Below are positions 58,645 through 64,000 of a stretch of DNA of 64,000 nt, in pieces. How positions within the stretch are numbered: the stretch's first letter is position 1; every line of letters starts with the position of its first letter. The DNA comes from Pedobacter psychrotolerans. GTDB taxonomy: Bacteria; Bacteroidota; Bacteroidia; Sphingobacteriales; Sphingobacteriaceae. The stretch spans positions 312,450-376,449 of the forward strand of contig NZ_SLWO01000001.1 of assembly GCF_004340665.1 (NCBI RefSeq). Reading direction: 5' to 3'. A program made the translations under genes and the position numbers. Under the pieces are notes generated by a model. That model had not been told where the DNA came from, did not search any database, and saw only the letters and a list, made by a program, of their open reading frames with translations.

Positions 58645-59151
58645 TTATAGTACCTTTATTGATTTTTCAATTTCTGTTTTCCAGGAAGACCTATTATTTA
58701 CAACAAATTTCTCAACCTCACCATTGCTTAAAATAATTTCCAGGCCATTTGGTACAATGCCCAGGGTTTTATAAAAGTTCAATTCTTTAATCTCAGTTAA
58801 GTAAATGTTAAAGGCATGATTCTGGATGTTGAATCCATGAGATTTGAATTCCAGTCTATCATTTAGCAGATATAATTTCCCGCCTACTGCTTCTGCATTT
58901 TTGAAATGATTAGCAGCACCTGAATAAATAATTCTTTCCTGATCATTTTTTGCCAGTGTAGTTTGTTCCTTCACTTTTTTCGAATTCAAAAATAAATACA
59001 TTAATAAGCCAAAAACGAGACCCGCAATAGGGGCTGCAATAACAGCGTAAGCAATGCCTGCAATAAATGTTTCAATAATACCGAAAAGAAATGTGAAGGA
59101 TAAGGCAGCTATCGCGACGTTTTTTAGATTTGCTTTTTGGTCTGCATTCAT
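58645..59151 (-). CDS. Membrane protein with GRAM/PH-like cytoplasmic domain
   Basis: The 168-residue product has two membrane segments near the N-terminus (about residues 10-28 and 30-50), then a soluble domain whose pattern (LYLLNDRLEFKSHGFNIQNH and YLTEIKELNFYKTLGIVPNG) resembles bacterial GRAM or PH-like domains. Function is unknown. It follows dnaX on the same strand by only 4 bases and may be cotranscribed with it. Confidence 0.75.
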   Translation of the reverse strand: MNADQKANLKNVAIAALSFTFLFGIIETFIAGIAYAVIAAPIAGLVFGLLMYLFLNSKKVKEQTTLAKNDQERIIYSGAANHFKNAEAVGGKLYLLNDRLEFKSHGFNIQNHAFNIYLTEIKELNFYKTLGIVPNGLEIILSNGEVEKFVVNNRSSWKTEIEKSIKVL

Positions 59152-59155
59152 ATTT

Positions 59156-60946
59156 CTATGGATTAATATCTAAATTAAACCTCTTGCGTAATTCATCTAG
59201 CTTTGGGTTTTTATTAACCAGATAATCATACTTTTCCCTATTGCCATACAATCTGTTTTCAATTTTCCGTTCCACCTGTTTAAAGGTAATGTCGACGGCA
59301 AAATTCTGCAATTGATTTCTGAGGAAGTTCATCAACTCTACTGATTCCTGAATGACAAATTGCTCCTGTGTTTTGCTTTCTACTGAAATCTCAATCAATA
59401 CCGGACTAAGAAGTTTTGGGGCAAAATTATTCAGGATAGTAAAGAGGTTGATCTTATCTGTGCTTTTTAAAATCTGAATGTATTTATTCCATACTTCCAA
59501 TAATTGATCATAAGTGAAAGGCTCACGGGCTTCGCCGGTAGCTTTCTTAGGCCCATTATCTTCCTCTCCATTGGCCAGACGTTCCAAATCGTTTAGCGAA
59601 GGAATTAATGTGCCGACGTTTTTTTTAGGAATATTAATACTTATCGAATTTGCCGAAGCAGGAGTACTTATCTTCGGTTTCTCTTCAATTAAAGGTGATG
59701 AAGGTATTTCAGTTTTTGCTGGTGGGCTTTGGCTTTCAATTTTAGTGGGTACACTTTCTGCTTTTTCAGCTACGACATCAGTTTTTTTTTTATCCTGATC
59801 TTGGTCAGTTGCTGTATTACTAAGGTTTAAAGGCTGTTGGGCTAATTGAACGACCGATCGAATGTGGCACATTTTAATTAGAGCCAATTCTACTTGTAAA
59901 CGCTGGTTTTTAGAGTTTTTATAATTTAGATCGCAAGTGTTGGCCAAATTTAAGGCTGTCAATAAGAATGATAATTCCGTTTGTCTGCATTGGTCTAAAT
60001 ATTTTTGTTTAATATTTTCGCTAACCTCTAATAATTTAATGGTTGCAGCGTCTTTACCTACCAACAAATTCCGGAAATGGGTAGCTAAACCATTAATGAA
60101 GTTATTACCGTCGAAACCATTATTTAAAATTTCATCGAAGAGGAGCAAGGTTTGGCTCACTTCTGCAGCCGTTAAATAGGAGGTGAGTTTAAAGAAATAA
60201 TCGTAATCTAAAATATTCAGGTTGTCGATTACCGCTTTATAGGTGATGTTTTTGTTTGCATAACTTGCAATCTGATCAAACATCGAAAGCGCATCACGTA
60301 AACCTCCATCTGCTTTTTGAGCGATGATATGTAGTCCATCAGATTCATAGGCAATATTTTCGCGTTGTGCGATAGTAGCCAGGTGATTGGAAATATCTTC
60401 TACCTGAATGCGGTTAAAATCGAAAATCTGACAACGAGATAGAATGGTAGGCAGGATTTTATGCTTCTCAGTTGTAGCAAGGATAAAAATGGCATAAGAA
60501 GGTGGTTCTTCCAATGTTTTCAAAAAGGCATTAAATGCACTTTGCGATAACATGTGAACCTCATCAATAATATAGATTTTATATCTGCCGGCTTGTGGCG
60601 GGATCCGAACCTGTTCAATCAAACTACGGATATCATCAACGGAATTGTTTGATGCCGCATCTAATTCATGAACATTAAAGGAATGCCCGTTTTGAAAAGA
60701 TAAACAGTTATCACATTGGCCGCAGGCTTCCATTTCAGCTGTAGGGTTGGTACAGTTAATGGTTTTTGCCAGAATCCGGGCACAGGTGGTTTTTCCCACT
60801 CCCCGCGGACCGCAGAATAAAAATGCCTGAGCAAGCTGATTGTTTTTAATGGCGTTTTTTAAAGTACCCGTAATATGCTGTTGCCCAACAACGGTTTCAA
60901 ACGTAGCCGGACGATATTTACGGGCAGAAACAATAAAATTTTCCAT
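59156..60946 (-). CDS. dnaX: DNA polymerase III subunits gamma/tau
   Basis: DnaX is the clamp-loader ATPase and, as tau, couples polymerases at the fork. From the ATG at 60946 (a GTG lies two codons earlier) the product has 596 residues: MENFIVSARKYRPATFETVV, Walker A GPRGVGKTTCARI, a four-cysteine zinc module (CTN ... CGQCDNC), DEVHMLSQSAFNAFLKTLEE (Walker B) and sensor I LATTEKHKILPTILSRCQ. A Pro/Ser/Lys-rich linker from about residue 375 leads to a C-terminal domain. The linker begins with a run of ten A residues (codons 386-389) where shifted frames stop at once. Confidence 0.96.
   Translation of the reverse strand: MENFIVSARKYRPATFETVVGQQHITGTLKNAIKNNQLAQAFLFCGPRGVGKTTCARILAKTINCTNPTAEMEACGQCDNCLSFQNGHSFNVHELDAASNNSVDDIRSLIEQVRIPPQAGRYKIYIIDEVHMLSQSAFNAFLKTLEEPPSYAIFILATTEKHKILPTILSRCQIFDFNRIQVEDISNHLATIAQRENIAYESDGLHIIAQKADGGLRDALSMFDQIASYANKNITYKAVIDNLNILDYDYFFKLTSYLTAAEVSQTLLLFDEILNNGFDGNNFINGLATHFRNLLVGKDAATIKLLEVSENIKQKYLDQCRQTELSFLLTALNLANTCDLNYKNSKNQRLQVELALIKMCHIRSVVQLAQQPLNLSNTATDQDQDKKKTDVVAEKAESVPTKIESQSPPAKTEIPSSPLIEEKPKISTPASANSISINIPKKNVGTLIPSLNDLERLANGEEDNGPKKATGEAREPFTYDQLLEVWNKYIQILKSTDKINLFTILNNFAPKLLSPVLIEISVESKTQEQFVIQESVELMNFLRNQLQNFAVDITFKQVERKIENRLYGNREKYDYLVNKNPKLDELRKRFNLDINP
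59782..59791 (-). other. A10 slippage site candidate in dnaX
   Basis: Ten consecutive A residues on the coding strand encode Lys386-Lys388 and the first base of Thr389. Inserting one A gives stop TGA at codon 390 (389-residue product). Deleting one gives stop TAG after Leu-Met-Ser (391 residues). Both products keep the entire ATPase core and lose the tau-specific part. Confidence 0.6.
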
Positions 60947-60952
60947 TGGCAC

Positions 60953-61142
60953 GAAAATAGGAAAAATTTAGATGTTGAGGGGTTGAAATATTAGGAATGT
61001 TGAAAAGTAAGAGTGTTGATTAGTGAAGAGTTGGTGAATCAGTAATTGGGATATTAAACTTTAGTGAAACTGATACAAGATATTCGATTTGAGAAGTTGG
61101 ATTTGGAACATTAGACTTGAAAAGTTAGTCTCGATACTTGCT
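60953..61142. repeat. Quasi-repeat spacer upstream of dnaX
   Basis: A purine-rich stretch of short similar words (gttgagg, gttgaaa, gaagagttgg, gagaagttgg, gaaaagttag), continuing without ORF to the stop of the AraC-type gene. It shows no strong promoter. The minus-strand element TATTTTCG lies just before dnaX. Confidence 0.5.
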
Positions 61143-62015
61143 TTATTTAATAATGGATTTTAATTCATTCCGATATTCTGAAGCACTTTTTCCTGTAAAC
61201 TCATGGAAAATTTTGTTAAAATGACTGAAATTGTTGAAGCCACTTTCTAAGGAAATAGCAGTAATGCCCATATGTTTTTCAGATAAAAGCTTAGACGCGT
61301 GAACCACACGGTATTCATTTACAAACCGGGTAAAGGTTTTCTTGGTGATTTTTTTAAAATACCGGCAAAAGGAAGGGACAGTCATGGCAGACATTTCAGC
61401 AATATCCTCCAGACTGATTTGTTCCTGAAAATGATCTTTTACATAATTAAAAATCATGTTTATCCGATCATTATCCTGAATTTGTGTTTCTATAGAAAAG
61501 CCTGATGCATTCAGAATCTTAAAATCTTTGGTTGTTTCCAGTGCTTTAAGTACACCAAGCAGCGTTAGTAATTTATTAAAGGGTTGTTGGAACTCCATAT
61601 CTTCAATGAGTTTACCTACCTCCATTTTAGTTTGTTCGCCAAAGGCAATACCACCTTTAGCCTTATCAAACAATTCACCAATCCATTTGGCCTCTTGCAA
61701 AGTCATAAAGCCACCGCCCAGAAAATCTGGTTTCATTTGGATTACGGTTTCATTTTTGTTCCCCGTATGGGTATCTGTAAATCCGCAATGAGGTAGATTG
61801 CTTCCTATTAATATAAGATCGCCATCTGTATAATAGGAAACGTGGCTTCCAATTTGCCTTTTGCCCGCTCCGCCATTTACAAAAACCATTTCTATTTCTG
61901 GATGATAATGCCACAAATGGGCCTTATTATTCTCGTTTTCCACGTATTTAGAATAATAAAAAGAACTTCCGAAGGAAGGCTCTACAACTTCAAAGCTTGG
62001 TTTTAAAGTTTTCAT
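61143..62015 (-). CDS. AraC-family transcriptional regulator with cupin domain
   Basis: From the ATG at 62015 the product has 290 residues and starts MKTLKPSFEVVEPSFGSSFY; a TTG/ATG-type start 24 bases upstream is open but less likely. The N-terminal half is a cupin with LWHYHPEIEMVFVNGG. The C-terminal half is an AraC-type double helix-turn-helix, with DIAEMSAMTVPSFCRYFKKI and ITAISLESGFNNFSHFNKIF. The layout is typical of regulators that sense sugars or other metabolites. The target is not visible, and the closest divergent gene is a secreted protein of unknown function. Confidence 0.9.
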   Translation of the reverse strand: MKTLKPSFEVVEPSFGSSFYYSKYVENENNKAHLWHYHPEIEMVFVNGGAGKRQIGSHVSYYTDGDLILIGSNLPHCGFTDTHTGNKNETVIQMKPDFLGGGFMTLQEAKWIGELFDKAKGGIAFGEQTKMEVGKLIEDMEFQQPFNKLLTLLGVLKALETTKDFKILNASGFSIETQIQDNDRINMIFNYVKDHFQEQISLEDIAEMSAMTVPSFCRYFKKITKKTFTRFVNEYRVVHASKLLSEKHMGITAISLESGFNNFSHFNKIFHEFTGKSASEYRNELKSIIK

Positions 62016-62190
62016 GATTATTATAAACAAAAATAACAATAAAATATGCTGAATTGATCTTTGTTAGATAAAAAATTATAGTTGAGGTTAATTTTGCATA
62101 CATATTGGAAAATATGGTTTCTTTTCTGCTTTTAAAAGCACAGTAATTTAGCAGTATAAATTAATTGTTAACGCTTAAAGCTATTTAATT

Positions 62191-62784
62191 ATGAAAAAGT
62201 TCTTACAAATCGGGTTAATCGCAGTATTGTTTTTAACCGCTAATGGTGTTTATGCAAAAGATGGTGATTTCACTTTGAAGGTTAAAGATGATAAGGAAAA
62301 ATCAATTCGCTTCTCTTTTGAAGGTAATGAAGATGTTAACCTCTCTATTATTGGGAATAACAATGAAGTTTTGTTTCAGGAGAATATCCAGGCAAAAACG
62401 GCTACCAGCAAACTTTATGATTTAAATGCATTACCTGATGGAAAGTATACTGTTAGAATAGAATCAGATACCAAACTGGCTAATTATAAAGTTGGAATTT
62501 ATAATGGTAAAGCAACTGTTTCTGAGCCGGTATTTTCAGATTTGTTTCATCCATTAATCAAAAAAGAGGGAGACTTTATTGTTCTTAAAGTTGAAAATGA
62601 AGAAGGTAACCCTATTGAAGTTCAGGTAATGAACGAATATAACGACAACGTTTATACAGAGGTTTTTAAAAATAAATCTGTATTACAACGGAAGTTTAAT
62701 ATCAGCAAAACGGATTCTGAGTCGCTTACCTTTGTCATTAATGTCAAAGGCAAACAGTTCTCTAAAACGATAGAATTATATTAA
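62191..62784 (+). CDS. Secreted protein of unknown function with beta-sandwich repeats
   Basis: The 197-residue product starts MKKFLQIGLIAVLFLTANGV with cleavage likely after YAK. The mature part shows two similar halves of about 80 residues with alternating strands (NVNLSIIGNNNEVLFQENI versus PIEVQVMNEYNDNVYTEVF; YDLNALPDGKYTVRIESD versus RKFNISKTDSESLTFVIN), suggesting two Ig-like or fibronectin-like domains as in Por-type C-terminal sorting modules. It is not known to have an enzyme function. A TAATTTTG promoter-like element lies near 62089. A terminator follows. Confidence 0.75.
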   Translation: MKKFLQIGLIAVLFLTANGVYAKDGDFTLKVKDDKEKSIRFSFEGNEDVNLSIIGNNNEVLFQENIQAKTATSKLYDLNALPDGKYTVRIESDTKLANYKVGIYNGKATVSEPVFSDLFHPLIKKEGDFIVLKVENEEGNPIEVQVMNEYNDNVYTEVFKNKSVLQRKFNISKTDSESLTFVINVKGKQFSKTIELY

Positions 62785-62805
62785 GGTTAAATATTGCTAA
62801 TTGAT

Positions 62806-62837
62806 AAAGAGATCACTGTTATGGTGATCTCTTTTTT
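62806..62837 (+). terminator. Terminator after the secreted-protein gene
   Basis: AAAGAGATCAC/GTGATCTCTTT with a 7-nt loop, followed by T residues. Confidence 0.93.
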
Positions 62838-62929
62838 TATTTACATTGAGTTTTTGTTTTTTTTTAAACCACCTGAGGTATGTTAGGTATTTATGCCAGG
62901 TATTATTATTGAGGGTTTTTAAATATGTC

Positions 62930-62982
62930 CTATGTTCTTTAGTCTTTAAGCTTTCCACTTAGTCTTTCTGCTTTAGTCTTTT
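62930..62982. repeat. Quasi-repeat spacer of agtcttt words
   Basis: The words agtctttaagctt, tagtctttctgcttt and agtcttttt recur in about 50 bases ahead of the ribosomal-protein promoter. Confidence 0.5.
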
Positions 62983-62992
62983 TAATTAAAGC

Positions 62993-63023
62993 TTTGATTT
63001 TTAGAAATATATTGTTACTTTTG
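62993..63023 (+). promoter_or_regulatory. Promoter of the rpsF operon
   Basis: TTTG (62993-62996), exactly 19 bases, then TACTTTTG (63016-63023): a perfect match to the Bacteroidota consensus. The -7 element continues with CATCCCC. A weak ATCCC/GGGAT hairpin at 63025-63047 could be part of an S6:S18 leader, but it overlaps the probable start site and is not convincing. Confidence 0.85.
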
Positions 63024-63073
63024 CATCCCCGTAATATACCTCGGGATTAAATTTAAAAACATAATTTATAACA

Positions 63074-63430
63074 ATGAATCAGTACGAAACTGTTATCGTT
63101 CTAACCCCATTGTTATCTGAAGAGGCTGCAAAAGAGGCATTAGCTAAATTTAAAGCAGTTCTTACTGATAACGGTGCCGAAATTATCCAAGAGGATAATT
63201 GGGGTTTGAGAAAATTAGCGTATCCAATTGAGAAAAAATCAAATGGATTCTTCAACTTAACTGAATATAAAGCTTCAGGTGATTTGATCGCAAAATTAGA
63301 GCTTCAATTAAAACGCGATGAGCGTGTGTTACGTTTCTTAACTATCCGTTTAGACAAACACGCGGTTGCTTACAATGAGAAAAAGCGTAGTGGTGCTTTT
63401 AACAAAAAAACTAAGGAGGTTGCAGCGTAA
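63074..63430 (+). CDS. rpsF: 30S ribosomal protein S6
   Basis: S6 binds S18 in the platform of the small subunit. The 118-residue product begins [20 protein letters not shown] and carries the expected [18 protein letters not shown] and [15 protein letters not shown] segments, with a short basic tail. It is the first gene of the S6-S18-L9 operon with a consensus promoter. Its stop codon overlaps the start of rpsR by one base (TAATG), so translation is likely coupled. Confidence 0.98.
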   Translation: MNQYETVIVLTPLLSEEAAKEALAKFKAVLTDNGAEIIQEDNWGLRKLAYPIEKKSNGFFNLTEYKASGDLIAKLELQLKRDERVLRFLTIRLDKHAVAYNEKKRSGAFNKKTKEVAA

Positions 63431-63693
63431 TGGCAAGAGAACAAATTCAATACGTAACAGCCCCTAAAGTAGAGGATAACCGTAAAAAATATTGCCGTTT
63501 TAAGAAAAACGGAATTAAATACATTGATTACAAGGATGCAAACTTCTTGTTGAAATTTATTAACGATCAAGGTAAATTATTACCACGCCGTTTAACTGGT
63601 ACTTCGTTAAAATTCCAACGTAAAGTGGCTCAGGCAGTTAAACGTGCCCGTCACATCGGTTTGTTACCTTTCGTTGCAGATCAATTAAAATAG
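63430..63693 (+). CDS. rpsR: 30S ribosomal protein S18
   Basis: S18 forms a pair with S6 on the platform. The 87-residue product contains [48 protein letters not shown], the classical S18 core. It has a single cysteine and no four-Cys zinc motif. It lies between rpsF (one-base overlap) and rplI (13-base gap with TAGGAGG). Confidence 0.98.
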   Translation: MAREQIQYVTAPKVEDNRKKYCRFKKNGIKYIDYKDANFLLKFINDQGKLLPRRLTGTSLKFQRKVAQAVKRARHIGLLPFVADQLK

Positions 63694-63706
63694 GAGGCTC
63701 AGAGAT

Positions 63707-64000
63707 ATGGAAATTATTTTAAAACAAGATATTAAAGGCCTTGGTGAGAAAGATGATGTAGTTAACGTAAAACCAGGTTATGGTCGTAACTATTTAATCC
63801 CTCAAGGATTTGGAGCATTGGCTACCGTTTCTGCTAAAAAAGTTTTAGCTGAGAACTTAAAGCAAGCTGCATTTAAACAAGATAAAATTAAGAAAGATGC
63901 TGAAGGTATCGCTGAGCGTTTAACATCTGTTAAACTTTCTATCGGTGCAAAAGCTGGCGAAAGCGGAAAAATCTTTGGAGCGGTTAACACGATCCAGATT
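63707..64000 (+). CDS. rplI: 50S ribosomal protein L9 (cut by the window end)
   Basis: The first 98 codons are present and the window ends in frame. The usual length is about 147 residues. MEIILKQDIKGLGEKDDVVN and KPGYGRNYLIPQGFGALA form the N-terminal domain, followed by the long connecting helix rich in Lys and Ala (AENLKQAAFKQDKIKKDAE). A strong TAGGAGG ribosome site lies about 10 bases upstream, unusual for this phylum but common for ribosomal genes. Confidence 0.96.
   Translation, partial: MEIILKQDIKGLGEKDDVVNVKPGYGRNYLIPQGFGALATVSAKKVLAENLKQAAFKQDKIKKDAEGIAERLTSVKLSIGAKAGESGKIFGAVNTIQI

Noticed and set aside
63025..63047. S6:S18 leader riboswitch-like element
   Set aside because: Only a 5-bp stem is present and its left arm overlaps the predicted transcription start. 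It is too weak to call without covariance data.

Overview
The window reads as chromosomal DNA of a Bacteroidota bacterium, most likely a Pedobacter-like member of the Sphingobacteriaceae. The evidence is low G+C, TonB-dependent receptors and many lipoproteins, promoters of the TTTG-N19-TAnnTTTG type, a FtsZ with the Bacteroidota C-terminal peptide, a histone-H1-like small protein, and a monomeric NADP-isocitrate dehydrogenase. I see no phage, plasmid, CRISPR array, tRNA or rRNA. The only clear mobile-type gene is one REP-associated tyrosine transposase (57391-57942).

Layout. 1-7065: a 96-bp tandem repeat, then the end of the division and cell-wall cluster (murG, murC, ftsQ, ftsA, ftsZ). 7234-16518: an alpha-oxoamine synthase, the H1-like gene, dapA, ligA, a DUF4143-type AAA ATPase with inverted repeats upstream, an ACP-phosphodiesterase-like gene and tyrS. 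16593-20394: a tight three-gene operon (penicillin acylase-type hydrolase, membrane protein, LuxE-like adenylating enzyme). 20588-28858: a large TonB receptor, a lipoprotein, a GH31 alpha-glucosidase and a glycogen branching enzyme. 28991-32094: a TonB receptor with a Cys-rich lipoprotein, and a protein holding only sigma region 2. 32260-37605: a glycolysis neighbourhood (pfkA, a BadF-type protein and gap in one operon; a second BadF-type kinase; a Nudix-type regulator; a candidate structured RNA). 37704-46026: threonine aldolase, a biotin carboxylase subunit, ribE, TPR, barrel, BrkB and META-domain proteins. 46032-54727: alkB and ada, ssb, a TonB receptor, a sugar dehydrogenase-like lipoprotein and two ankyrin proteins. 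55083-64000: icd, the transposase, dnaX, an AraC regulator, and the rpsF-rpsR-rplI operon cut by the window end.

Two signals stand out. First, around the Nudix-type regulator, three copies of a palindrome (xxGTGTA-N5-TACACTA) lie upstream of pfkA-badF-gap, upstream of the second BadF kinase, and upstream of an unannotated RNA of about 150 nt. That RNA starts at a good promoter -7 element, folds into four successive hairpins and ends in a terminator. Two of its hairpins contain G-U pairs that are only possible on the minus strand. This looks like a local sugar-responsive regulon that includes a small RNA. Second, dnaX carries a run of ten A residues just after the clamp-loader core. Both shifted frames reach a stop within a few codons, the arrangement expected if slippage makes a short gamma-type subunit.

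Smaller points of interest are a cluster of TTTTCCACA 9-mers between ftsA and ftsZ, a very basic periplasmic tail on FtsQ, a BadF paralogue that has lost its phosphate-binding motif, a 20-bp perfect palindrome inside the transposase gene, and intergenic spacers built of short repeated words.
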